Source: Ampelocalamus luodianensis
Taxonomy: Eukaryota > Streptophyta > Magnoliopsida > Poales > Poaceae
Reading direction: 5' to 3'
Assembly (NCBI GenBank): GCA_036346255.1
Contig: CM070622.1
Coordinates: 32,266,751 to 32,330,750 of the forward strand
Length of the DNA stretch: 64,000 nt
The position numbers were made by a program, and so were the translations under genes. This document shows positions 43,676 to 53,859 of this stretch, piece after piece. The notes beneath the pieces are model-generated. The model worked only from the letters and a program-made list of their open reading frames with translations, was not told the origin of the DNA and did not search any database. Numbering within the stretch: the first letter of the stretch is position 1; each line of letters begins with the position of its first letter.

Positions 43676-44500
43676 CAGCTCGCGCTCTCATGATTGCCTG
43701 TACTGTTCCACCTCACTTCTTAGCTGAGGGTGTCTCCACTACTGCTTTCGTCATCAACATGCAGCCTTGCACTACTCTTCAGGGTTCTACTCGCCGAGCT
43801 GCCTCTGATCGGGCCCCGAGTGACACTACCTTGTTGTTTCGGCTATGTTTGCTTCGTTCTTCTTCCACCTTGTGAGCGCACCAAGATGACTGCTCAGTTA
43901 GTTGAGTGTGTTTTTGTTGACTACAGTCTTGAGCATAAGAGTTATTGCTGCTACGACCCTGTTCCTCATCGGATGAGGATCTCTCGAGACGTCACCTTCG
44001 ATGAGTCATGTCCTTACTACTCTCGTCTCTCTACTGTCAGCTCAGATTCTCTTGTTGAGTTGATCTCCTTTCTGACTTTTTTTGACACTCAACTTTCCAC
44101 TTATGTTTCGCTTCCGCCTCCACCTTGTTTCTCTCTCCTCCGACCCCACCTATTATATCTCCTCCGGATGTTCTTTCCAGCTCTTTTGTTGATATTCCAC
44201 CCTTTCCCTTGTACTACTCTCGCCATCCTCAACATCCTCCTTCTCTAGTTGAGCCTCTCTCTTTGCTGGACCCTGTTCCCAGCTCTTCTGTGTCCTTGCT
44301 AGGTCCTGCTCCACCTTCTCCCAGATACGATATTCGTGATCATCGCACTGGCAGGCCTGCTGAGCGCTGCTACGGCTTCACAGCCGCTGCTCTTTCTGAG
44401 CCTACGACCTATCAGGAGAAGTACATTCAGGATATCCTTGTTCGTGCTTGTTTCACTGACCAACGCATGGTGGAAAACTCCTATAGAGCATAGCGTTCAC
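43676..44500 (+). pseudogene. Copia D integrase end and hinge, with RT core deleted
   Basis: Contains ALMIACTVPPHFLAEGVST, RLCLLRSSSTL and the hinge (HRMRISRDVTFDES, then a Pro/Ser-rich stretch and DHRTGRPAERCYGFTAAAL). At about 44410 the frame passes from EPTTY directly to QEKYIQDILVRACF, a motif that normally lies after the catalytic YVDD. The whole RT palm has therefore been lost by an internal deletion. Confidence 0.8.
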
Positions 44501-45205
44501 CTTTAGCCTACTAATGGTGAGCCTCTTAAGAACCCTACTCGCTACCGTCATCTTGTCGGGAGCCTCGTCTACCTTGGGATCACTCGACCTGACATTTCTT
44601 ACCCAGTTCACATCCTGAGTCAGTTCGTCTTAGCTCCCACTCAGTTCCTCTACAGTCACCTTCTTCGTGTTTTGCGATATCTTCACGTGACCATCACTCG
44701 TCGCCTTTTCTTTCCTCACTCTAGCTCTCTGCGGCTTCAGACGTACTCTGATATGAACTGGGCTAGCGACCATTCTGATTGCCGGTCTCTATCTGCCTAT
44801 TGTGTTTTCCTTAGGTCCTCTCTGATTGCCTGGAAGACCAAAAAGCGGACCGTTGTTTCCCTTTCGAGTGCTGAGGCTGAGTTGAGAGTCACAGCGTCGT
44901 TGACAGCGGAGATCACCTGGCTTGGGTAGCTACTTGAGGATTTCGGTGTTTCAGTTTCTGCACCAACTCCTCTCTTATCAGACAATACTAGTGCGATCAA
45001 CGTTGCTCGAGATCCAATGAAGCATGAGCTCACCAAGCACATTGGAGTAGATGCATCGTACATGAGATCGCATGTGCAAGACCAAGTGATTGCTCTTCAG
45101 TATGTGCCTTCGAAGCTTCAGTTAGCAGATTTCTTCACCAAGGTACAGACTAGAGCTCAGCACACTTTTTACCTCTCCAAACTCAGTGTTGTTGATCCAC
45201 CATAA
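44500..45205 (+). pseudogene. RNase H of Copia D
   Basis: Frames show RYRHLVGSLVYLGITRPDIS, LLRVLRYLHVTITRRLF, YSDMNWASDHSDCRSLSAYC, SSAEAELRV, a stop in WLG*LLEDFG, then LLSDNTSAINVARDPMKHEL and KHIGVDASYMRSHVQDQ. RNase H ends just before the polypurine tract. One frameshift and one stop are visible. Confidence 0.8.
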
Positions 45206-45218
45206 GTTTAAAGCGAGG

Positions 45219-45320
45219 TGTTAGATATGTATAGTGCTTAGGGTGTTCTTTGCATATTGCTCTATCATGTACATGTTATATTGGCCTTGGGCCCTTGGAA
45301 AGAGGGTTAATACAAAAACA
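45219..45320 (+). repeat. 3' LTR of D (about 102 bp)
   Basis: Starts TGTTAGATATGTATAG; the 3' boundary AAAAACA is inferred from the 5' LTR length and is less certain. Confidence 0.65.
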
Positions 45321-45840
45321 GAATGAGGAATAGCATATACCATTTATGGGAAATAACGGAACAGGCAAGGATTAGAAATTGTGTCTTTTTTCAGCTTTTC
45401 AAGCCAACATTCTGTGGAACAATGTGAACTTTGCTTCTGGTGTATTGTGGCCAGAAAACTGCATCTAGCAGTTTGAGAATAGAATATAGTGCTTGCTGCG
45501 CAATTACCCAGATTAACACATATTGCTATATATCGTATAAAACTCTAATAATTGTATTTAGCATGAAAGATGAAGCAAATTTATACCGCAAATGGCAAGA
45601 TAACAAACATATTTAAATGATGCATAACTAGTGTTAAATAAGATTAAAATAAAAACATCATAATGATGAGATGTGGGGAAAATCTAGACACGAGAACCAT
45701 GTATTATTTGCAATCTCTAGCAATGCATATTGCATACTCTATAAATTTGTACATATTTTAGAAACCCAGACATGACTACAATGTATAGCCTATCATACAA
45801 CATCAAGGTTCTCAAGCTATCAATGAACTCTGATACACCA
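45321..45840. other. Intronic spacer, nothing recognised
   Basis: AT-rich, no coding frame or transposon end seen. Presumed intron of the ubiquitin-like gene. Confidence 0.4.
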
Positions 45841-46133
45841 GTATATTAAGGCAAAATTGGCTACAAGACACTACAGATTGGCAACATTTGCCAACGGGCA
45901 CCCAAAATACATGATTTCGCCAAAACACACTGACAAAAGGTGTAACTTTTCCGTAAGACACAAAGTCCCATATTTTATCATTTCCTGACTAACGAGGAGA
46001 GAGAAATGCAATGAAAAGTCCGTTTTACCCTCATCTTCTTCCTTCATTCCTATTCCCCCTTTGTCTTCTCTCCTCTTCTCTCACCCGAACCAGCTCCTTC
46101 CCCTTCCTTCCCATCCCACTGCGCCGCCTCAGG

Positions 46134-46850
46134 CTACCACGACCGCCAACTCCCCCCTTCGTTCGCGCCGGCGGCGGCCTCCGGGCACGATAGGACCACA
46201 TCTTCACGGTGATCGCGGCCACGCCCTCCGGCTCCCCCCTCAATCGCCTCGCTCCCGCTGAACCACAGGTGCAGCAGTATCGCCCCCTCCATTCTTGGCC
46301 CACCACCGGATGCCGCCCCCACGAGCATCTCGTGCATGATGTTGGCGCCAGCATTGTCTCCGACGAGGAAGAGGCATGGCCGTGTCGCCGTGCTCGGAGA
46401 TCCAGTCGTCTTGCGCTGACACCGCCCACTAGAGCGTCGCCCAAGAATCGTCGTAGGCCGCAGGGAGTGGGTGCTTCGGGGCGAGGTGGTAGTTGACGGA
46501 CACCGTGATGACACCGGCCGCCGTGGCAAGGGAGTTTACGTAGTTGTGGTATGTGGAGTCGTCGACCGACTCAATGAAGAAGGCGCCCCCGTGGAAGAAG
46601 ACAAGGACCGGGAGCTTCCTGGAGGGCTCTTGGAGCTTGGGAAGGTAGAGGCGCACGAAGACGCCGTGTCTGCGTCGAGGACAACGTCCTCGGAGGCGAC
46701 GCCGGTGGCCTCGTCGACTCAAAGCAGTGACAGAGGCCGATTGAGGCGGTCTATCTTGCCGCTTTTGTAGATGCGGAAGTGTGCCGGGGGCTCTAACACC
46801 ACCTCGTCGTCGGCTTTGGATTCCGTGACCGTCAGTGGCGCCGAAGCAAA
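46134..46850 (-). pseudogene. Carboxylesterase (CXE, GID1-like alpha/beta hydrolase) fragment captured by the Pack-MULE
   Basis: CXE enzymes hydrolyse small ester substrates with a Ser-Asp-His triad. Minus-strand text in order: KADDEVVLEPPAHFRIYKSG (N-terminus), LPKLQEPSRKLPVLVFFHGG AFF (oxyanion-hole HGG), TYHNYVNSLATAAGVITVSV, NYHLAPKHPLPAAYDDSWATL, DDWISEHGDTA, and FLVGDNAGANIMHEML. The nucleophile motif GDSAGAN reads GDNAGAN, so the catalytic Ser is lost. Frameshifts occur near 46440 and 46730, and the C-terminal Asp and His region is absent. A pseudogene. Confidence 0.85.
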
Positions 46851-47215
46851 ATTATTGTGGGAGGTAGAACGAACTATCAATCTCCACACACCGAAGACAC
46901 CCAAGCCTTCTAATTGGCGCAAAAAGGTGGTAGATACATATGGTAGTCGGAGCAAGCTTCTTCTCTGGTACACTGTTCGTCGCTGGCAAATTTGGGTGGC
47001 TGCCCAACCAGCCCAAGTGGTGGCTCCACCTGTGATGGCCATGGAGAAGAAGTGCTGCTCTAGCCTTGAGTGGTGACAGATAAGCCTTGGAAGAGAAGGC
47101 TTTCAAGTGGTGGTAAGGTCCAGCGAATCCAGGATCATCAGCTATAGCATGTGAGGGAGTTTGCACCTGAGCGGCTGACCGGATGTACTTTGTGCCTTTG
47201 GATGACAAATCAATG
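46851..47215 (-). other. Second putative captured segment in the Pack-MULE, unidentified
   Basis: The minus-strand frame gives SHAIADDPGFAGPYHHL, then text with ITGGATTWAGWAATQICQ in another frame. Its non-repetitive, gene-like composition suggests captured host DNA or a 5' flank of the CXE gene, but I recognise no family. Confidence 0.35.
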
Positions 47216-47455
47216 GCCCAAATCCACGCAATGGAAAAATAAAGGGCAATTAGTTAGCCGGTCACTGTGCATTGAAGGCATTTTACAAAATTTCTCTCTC
47301 CTAATCACTCGGAAATGATAAAATAGTTGCATCGATGTCCTACGGCAAAATTACATATTTTTACAATGTGTTCAGGCGTAGCCATGAATTTTGAATGTCC
47401 ACTGACAAAAGTTACCAATCTGCAGTATCCTGTAGCCAATTTTCCCGTATATTAA

Positions 47456-49264
47456 CATCAATGTCATATCAATACAGACATATAAGTCACACCAGTACAA
47501 ACAAGAGATGTATTAAATTATCTGGAATACAATAATATCAAATAAATAACTTATTAATATCAAGCTTGTGCAATAAAATAATGGATAACAAAGAACAGCA
47601 AGGTTCAAATCGCAGATTTCCCAAATACATACTAGAAATAAGACCTTCATATTTAATCCACTTCAAGAACAAGGATGACATATATAGTAGTAAGCAAGAG
47701 TTATGTTTTCTACTACAAATATACAATTTTAATCATCGAATTAAGAAAAATAAAACAACTGCAGCTTTGATGCTACAATGAAGGTAACTCGAAAGACACC
47801 AAACAGAGTAAAATTTAGACAGGGTGTCGGGCCACAGAGTGACTACCAATGGCCGCTCACGCAATATGGGTACAAGAGGTTGCTATGCTCTGGGACTAAG
47901 ATATTCCTTTATCTACTATGTTACTCCTATTTCTTCAGGAAGAAGATTCTGTTTCCAAAGAATGAACATCGAGCCAAACAGTCTTTCAAGGAGTTTATCC
48001 TGAGGGCCAATTTCCCTGCTTTTGTGCTATGCTGCTTTTGAGGCCAAACACCACTAATTGGCATTAAAAAGATCGTCCAAAGTTAATATAGTTGTTGTTT
48101 TTTTCCACACAAGAATTTTTTTAAGGTATTTTCATACATTTATTTTTTAGGCATATGTAATCATGTCGTTGTGCCAATGATTTAATGTTTTTACAAATAC
48201 AATAATACAGCACTGCGGTCTTAATTTTTTTTCTTAGATGAATGGTCTACATTATCATTCTGCATGACACCTTTCTAAAATTATCTTGACTTTAACTAGC
48301 ATTGACCAATGGAGACAGATCAAAAGACACTTACAACCATAGTACAAGAGTTAAGTACCTTCCAAAACCTTCTTAGATGAATGGTGGGAAGGGAATCATT
48401 TCCATTATCCTCCATTGATCAACATAGAATTTAAGTGCCAAAGGTGCCAGGAAGGTAACTAATGCATAGAGCAGGTGTATTTAAGATAAAATTGAAAGGA
48501 TACAGATAACTATGCAAAAAGCATAAGAATACATGTATCTCCTATGGATGTGTGTGCCATCTTGTTGGTAAGCAATCATAACCCCTGTTACTTACATGCT
48601 ATACTTGGCTACAAATACAGAGCAAGTACAAAAATTCCAGATCATCCTTAGCACACTTAAGCGCCGTCAAACAGCACACTTTTTGTGTATTCATGAACGC
48701 ATAGCAAGTACACTATTAAATTGGCCCTTGGTAAAAATAAGAAGCATCAACCAGAATGCCTTGGAACTGCAAACAACGCAGAAAGAAATCCAAGAATCTG
48801 AACAAGCACATGCAATAGATTCGGTCACCTAAGCGCGTCCCAAATTGGAGCGATCCTTGTGCGCTGGTCGATAGCGCGTTGCTCCCCCAGCCCGCAAACC
48901 TAAGCCTGCAATCAGCTCTGCTCTCAGGTAAGGTAATCTCAGCCGCACACCCTCCCTAGGGTTCCTCTAAACAGAATCACCACCCTGTCCTTCACAAGAA
49001 CCAGTGGCTCGCCATTAATCCCAGCTGGTCCTGCCTGCGCGAAGGGTGGTCACATGACACCCACCCACCCGGCTACCTGCCCCCCTACTACTTTCTTTCG
49101 CACAGGCAAGCTCAGCTCCTATATTCAGCGAGCGAACGAACCCTAAGGATTAGACCAGCATAAGAAATGGCAACTAGTTGGCACTGACGGCCCGATGCGA
49201 GCACGGACGCTCGACAATGGTCAGACCGGGGGAGGCAAAGTGCGATTAATCGATCGAGGCTTAC
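47456..49264 (-). other. Presumed 5' UTR intron, rest; nothing recognised
   Basis: 1.8 kb of mostly AT-rich sequence, GC-richer from 48830. No transposon ends or coding frames that I can support. The GT start of the intron lies at 49263-49264. Confidence 0.4.
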
Positions 49265-49400
49265 CGGATCTTCCTCGAACGCGGTGGTGGTTCTGGAAGC
49301 GATCGCCTGAGGAAGAACGGGCCTCCTGGTCGCCCCCTCTTCTTCTTCTTTTTCCCGGACGGATCGGAACGGACGAAGTAGAACGAACCCGACCACGGGT
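49265..49400 (-). other. Probable 5' UTR exon of the ubiquitin-like gene
   Basis: A GC-rich, CT/GA-tract sequence on the minus strand that ends at a strong donor, GAAGATCCG followed by GTAAGCCTC. Exon 1 of the coding region starts with an acceptor, so an upstream untranslated exon is required; this is the best candidate in the window. The transcription start is not determined and the upper boundary is arbitrary. Linkage to the gene is inferred. Confidence 0.45.
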
Positions 49401-49509
49401 TAAAGAGTGTGTGCGGCCGTTTGGGCAGTTGGCCCGCTTAGGACATTGGCCCACTAGGCCTCCAAAGACGTTACTTCGCTGCTCCGTGTCAGGAGTCGAC
49501 GAAATGCTT

Positions 49510-49890
49510 CCTTCGAGTTTTTTTTTTTTAATTTTTTAAGCTATTTTTAAAAAATATTCTAAAGATAACTTTTTTCTAGCTTTATTTTCAATCCTAACCC
49601 ATTTGATCACGTCATGACCCGTGGCGTGATCAAACTGTGTTGTCACGCCACCGACCGCGACGTAATAAAAAATAACCCTCCGAACCTACACGCGTCTGTT
49701 TTTGGGCTAAGTCACATCACGCCAAGAGGAGTAGCGTGACAGCACTCGTTTGTCACATCAAGATCTGTGATGTGGCAACGTGCTTTTACCACCCCACGCG
49801 TTGTGACATGGCCAAAAGGATCATAATTGAAAATAAAATTAGAGAGGAATTATCTTTAAAATATTTTTTAAAAAGGGAGTGTCTATATCA
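49510..49890. mobile_element. Foldback MITE / MULE-like element just upstream of the candidate 5' exon
   Basis: Inverted repeats of about 85 bp: left TTTTTAAAAAATATTCTAAAGATAA.., with TTTATTTTCAAT, right the reverse complement with ATATTTTAAAGATAATT and ATTTTATTTTCAAT. The centre contains smaller palindromes (GTGGCGTGATC, GTTGTCACGCCAC). The exact ends and target duplication could not be fixed. Confidence 0.6.
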
Positions 49891-50100
49891 CTTTCGACTG
49901 ATTTTTTTTAGCAAATCAGTAAAGATTTTAGCCCGTAGGATGAAAACCAAGTTAACTTGGATTGCTTCCACGTTGCCAAACAAAATTAAACATGGCACTT
50001 GTTTACTAAGCCCATAAAACACAACAGGTCAGGAAATCTTAACGGGCTGCGATTATTGGGCTTTTATTTTGTTTTTATTTTTTATTAACAAAGCCCAATC

Positions 50101-50278
50101 AACTTTCTGCCAGCCCAAATGGGAAAAAAAGACACCAAACAAAATTCCGATAGGAGTACCATCTTTCTGCCAGCCCAAATGGGAAACAAAAGACACCAAA
50201 CAAAATTTCGATCGAAGTACCATCTTTCTGCCAGCCCAATAGAGAAAAAAAAAGAGACCACAAAAACTCCGATCAAAG
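50101..50278. repeat. 60-bp tandem repeat, three copies
   Basis: Unit CTTTCTGCCAGCCCAAATGG.. ending GAAGTACCAT at about 50104, 50164 and 50225, with small changes; the third copy is shortened. On the minus strand it stays open and would encode a repeated WAGRK motif, which I regard as chance. Confidence 0.85.
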
Positions 50279-51246
50279 AACAAGAACTTGGCTATCAAGA
50301 ACATATGCAAACCTTAGATGATCAAATCGATCGACGAAAACCTAAAAAAGAAGATCTAGAAGACAGTGGGAGAAGAGAACAAAAAAGAAGGGAGTAACAG
50401 AAAGATGGAAACCTCCGATCAATCCATCGAGGAAAACAAAAAAAAAAGCATCTGGAAGAGCACGGCAGAAGAAAACAAAAAAGAAGAAGAGAGGTATAGC
50501 AGCAGAAGCATGGAAGATAGCCAAGGTATGGTTTAAAAACCTGGAAGTCGCTCAAATTTCTTCTTTCACGACAATGCAACAGCTGGTTGTCAATTCTCTT
50601 GCGCTGGAATTTGTTGTCTTCCTGCATAATCATCTTTGCTGCTCCAACAAAACAACCTTTTCTGTGATTCTTTGTTCTTGAAGATTTTAGCACTGGAACA
50701 ATTAATCTCTACCTTCCAACTAGAGCAGGTATAAAATTACTCCAATCTCACGATAGATCATCTATATTAGACTTGTTAGGATACAAGAGATTGTACTCAG
50801 AATATCTTATGCCTTTATATACATGAGTCTGATCTCATTACAAAAAAAAAAAAAAAAATACATGCAATACATTCCACATCATATTTTTGTTCTGGTAGCA
50901 CAACATGGGAGACATAAGCCAGCAAAGTTATTCTTGACATTCTGTGTCAGAAATGGTGATACTTTGTTAGATATAGCTAGGGCATAAAAATAGGAAGTCT
51001 ATATGTATGTTGAGTAGTAGTTATGTATTTTTAAACAAAGAAGCTCCACAGATTCTAAAACAAGAGTAGATACTAACAAACATGAATCAGACTCTACACT
51101 CAAAAACAAAAAGATCTACTCTAAATATGTTCTCCAGAAGAAAGGAAACTAAAATAAATCTTGTGTGGTTTTCTTTACTGAGATTTAGAAGCATTTCTAG
51201 TTAGCCAAACTGAGCAATAAAAGAGCATATTATGGCTCTGTAAACA
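50279..51246. other. Unassigned AT/A-rich sequence
   Basis: Purine-rich to 50510, then AT-rich with a poly-A tract at 50840-50858. No gene or element recognised. Confidence 0.4.
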
Positions 51247-51640
51247 TGAGTCTGTACTCAGAACATGTACTTAATTATACTTGTGAATAACATTACATAA
51301 GTAATAGTTACAAAAATTACATCCCCAATAATTATAAATTACAAAAACAATAAATGTGTAAAAACATGTAAATCTACATGTAAATTGAGTCTGCAAATAA
51401 AAAATGAATGATATCAACAATACCAACCTGGAAATAACATGTATCAAATATATTCAAAATAAACCTACAAATAAAAGACATGCAGACTCAGCTATCCTAC
51501 ACCCTTGAACAAATGAATGTGGTATGATCAGTGAAGAGCACAAGACAATAGAATGATTATGAACTGCACAAACACAGATAATGTGGGCATTGGATCGTAA
51601 AAAGGATGAATTGCAACCTATTTAGCTAATAGATCTATAG

Positions 51641-51830
51641 GAAGACCTCCTCAGAACCTCCCCCAGGACCTCCTCATTACCTCCCCTAGGACCTCCTCAT
51701 TACCTCCCCTAGGACCTCCCTCAGGACCTCCATCAGGACCTCCCCTAGGACCTCCTCCAGGACCTACAGGACCTCCTCATGACCTGCCCTAGGACCTCTT
51801 TTGGGTCCTCTTCCAGGACCTCTCTCTACC
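51641..51830. repeat. GGACCTCC minisatellite, copy 1
   Basis: About a dozen imperfect 15-19 bp units of the form CTCC(C)(T/C)(A/C)GGACCTCCTCA. The sister arrays at 52340-52548 and 63715-63930 differ in unit number and order. Confidence 0.85.
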
Positions 51831-52339
51831 AACTTAGGAAATATTTTTTACAAATATGTTGACTTCTTTGTGAACCCATATAATACAATTAAAAGCATGA
51901 AACAAATTGCACATCTAAAAAATGAAGAAGAAAAAATTGTGAAGTAATCAAAATGAGTCTGTACTCAGAACATGTACTTAATTATACTTGTGAATAACAT
52001 TACATAAGTAATAATTACAAAAATTACATTTCCAATAATTATAAATTACAAAAGTAATAATTGTGTAAAAACATGTAAATCTACATGTAAACTGAGCCTA
52101 CAAAAAAATGAATGATATCAACAATACCAACCTGCAAATAACATGTATCGAATATATCCAAAATAAACCTACAAATAAAAGACATGCAGACTCAGCTATC
52201 CTACACCCATGAACAAATGAATGTGGTATGATCAGTGAAGAGCACAAGTCAATAGAATGATTATGAACTACACAAACATAGATAATGCGGGTGTTGGATC
52301 GTAAAAAGGATGAATTGCAACCTATTTAGCTAATAGATG

Positions 52340-52548
52340 TATAGGAAGACCTCCTCAGGACCTCCCCCCAGGACCTCCCTCAAGACCTCCCCCAGGACAT
52401 CCTCAGGACCTCCCCTAGGATCTTCCCCAAGACCTCCAGGACCTCCCTCAGGATCTCCCGAGGATCTCCCTCAGGACCTCCCCTAAGACCTCCTCCAGGA
52501 CTTACAGGACCTCCCCCAGGACCTCTCCTAGGACCTCTTTTGGGTCCT
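52340..52548. repeat. GGACCTCC minisatellite, copy 2
   Basis: The same motif family as 51641, ending in TTTTGGGTCCT where Gypsy E is inserted. Confidence 0.85.
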
Positions 52549-53327
52549 TGTCGGTGTTTTAGAACCGATCTTACGTAAATATTGTTTGATTCGGGGGGTC
52601 TCCACAATTGATCACACAGACGAAGAAGACACGGGGATTTTTATACAAGTTCGGGCCTTCTCCGGTGAGAATAACAACCCTACTCCTGTGTATCTTGTAT
52701 TTGCTCTTTGGATTACAATCGAATAAGTATGCTCTGTTTCTTCTTCCTTTTTCCAAAGGCCTCCCTCTCTATCTCTAACAGATACCTATTTATACTAAGC
52801 AATAGTGGACGTTGTCCTTCCAGGCTAATTAGTCGCTCATTATTATGTAATAATGAGAGTAATTCTGAGTAGTAACCTCCCATCTTGTCAATCGATTACG
52901 ATCAGAGATAGTGGGAATTATCTGATTATGTCGGAGATAATCTGCGTATTTTGACCGCTAGATTCTCACCGTTTAATGGGCGTCAAGCGGGTGGGTCCGA
53001 TGAAGTCGTGAGGAACACATAGTGCCCCGATCGAGAAAAACTTACGACGGACATACTCGTGAACGATCATACCATAGTCGAGAAGAGCTTACGACCGGGG
53101 GTAGTCGTAGGGATTATCCCGTGGTCGTAGAAGAGCTTACGACCAGGGGGGTAGTCGTAGGGATTATCCCGTGGTCGTAGAAGAGCTTACGACCAGGGGG
53201 GTAGTCGTAGGGTGGTCTACGACTTCCTGACTAGTTCTTCCCTTTTGATATTCTAAGGGGTATGTCTTATGACGTCATATTTCTTGATTATGGAGTAAAT
53301 AAATGAGGATTATTTAGATCCTCGTCA
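52549..53327 (-). repeat. 3' LTR of E (779 bp)
   Basis: TGTCGGTGTTTTAG to ATCCTCGTCA in plus reading. It contains a 50-bp unit repeated about three times at 53040-53225 (GTCGTAGAAGAGCTTACGAC plus linker). Confidence 0.9.
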
Positions 53328-53859
53328 TCTAGCCCCCCAGCTTCAAGTGAAAATAACTTACTTGAGTGAAGGGTCGTAGACGATCCTTTGACCACTAAGG
53401 GGTCGTTAGGAAAACGTTGAAGGAAAAACTCTTCAACCCTTGTTTCTCTCGACCAGGAATATGCTTGATCAAGGTAATTACTTTAAGGTTGTCACGACTA
53501 CGAGATGTCTTACGACTTGGCCGTCGAGCCTTAAACAGGAAATAAGGTTTTCCCGGTTGGTCTTTCACTTGACCCGGGGGTCAAGATGGTAATTTCACTT
53601 GAGGTGTGAAAAGGTGTCTTGGGACTTTCCATAGGGCAGGTAAAAAAGCATGTCCGTTGAAACGATTCCCGAAGTGGTGGCGACTGTTGGGATTACGCGA
53701 CGTTTCATCTCACCTGTGCGGTTATAAAATGGGCGCGAGGAAGAACTTAGGTTCTTACCTTTTACCCAACGATCTATTGCTTTCTTGTTTCTTCCGCCAC
53801 GGTGACTCAGTACATTTTCTTGAAGCTTTCCCAACTTTAAATCTTCGTTCTTGAGAGAA

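Larger units (their letters stand above)
41105..45320 (+). mobile_element. Copia element D, pol-deleted
   Basis: 5' LTR 41105-41201, primer site TGGCATCAGAGC at 41202-41213, gag, protease, integrase (with a solo LTR inside), hinge, RNase H, polypurine tract AAGTTTAAAGCGAGG, 3' LTR 45219-45320. The RT catalytic core is missing. No clear 5-bp target duplication (CGACA left, GAATG right), so one end may have decayed. It lies in the 5' UTR intron of the ubiquitin-like gene, opposite orientation. Confidence 0.85.
45850..47446 (-). mobile_element. Pack-MULE carrying a carboxylesterase fragment, TSD GTATATTAA
   Basis: Perfect 9-bp flanks GTATATTAA at 45841-45849 and 47447-47455. Inverted repeats of roughly 170-190 bp: left GGCAAAATTGGCTACAAG, the reverse complement of right GGGAAAATTGGCTACAGG, and further shared blocks such as CAGATTGG, ATTTTATCATTTCC and AGGAGAGAGAAAT. 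The interior has host-like coding sequence and no transposase. All hallmarks of a Mutator-like gene-capturing element. Confidence 0.9.
51247..52548. repeat. 0.7-kb tandem repeat, copies 1 and 2 (copy 2 split by Gypsy E)
   Basis: The phrase GTCTGTACTCAGAACATGTA occurs at about 51249 and 51957, and TTTGTACTCAGAACATG again at 63324. Each unit has an AT-rich part, the block GACATGCAGACTCAGCTATC, a minisatellite of GGACCTCC-type motifs and an end block CCAACTTAGGAAA. The period is about 706 bp. Copy 2 breaks at 52548 and resumes at 63170. Confidence 0.85.

Noticed and set aside
46134..46850. A functional carboxylesterase gene
   Set aside because: Frameshifts, missing C-terminal triad residues and GDNAG instead of GDSAG; it lies within a Pack-MULE.
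50119..50397. A Lys/Glu-rich protein of about 90 residues
   Set aside because: Half of it is the 60-bp tandem repeat and the rest is A-rich low-complexity sequence.
51641..51830. CRISPR-like array of GGACCTCC units
   Set aside because: Units are contiguous with 15-19 bp period and no unique spacers; a eukaryotic minisatellite.
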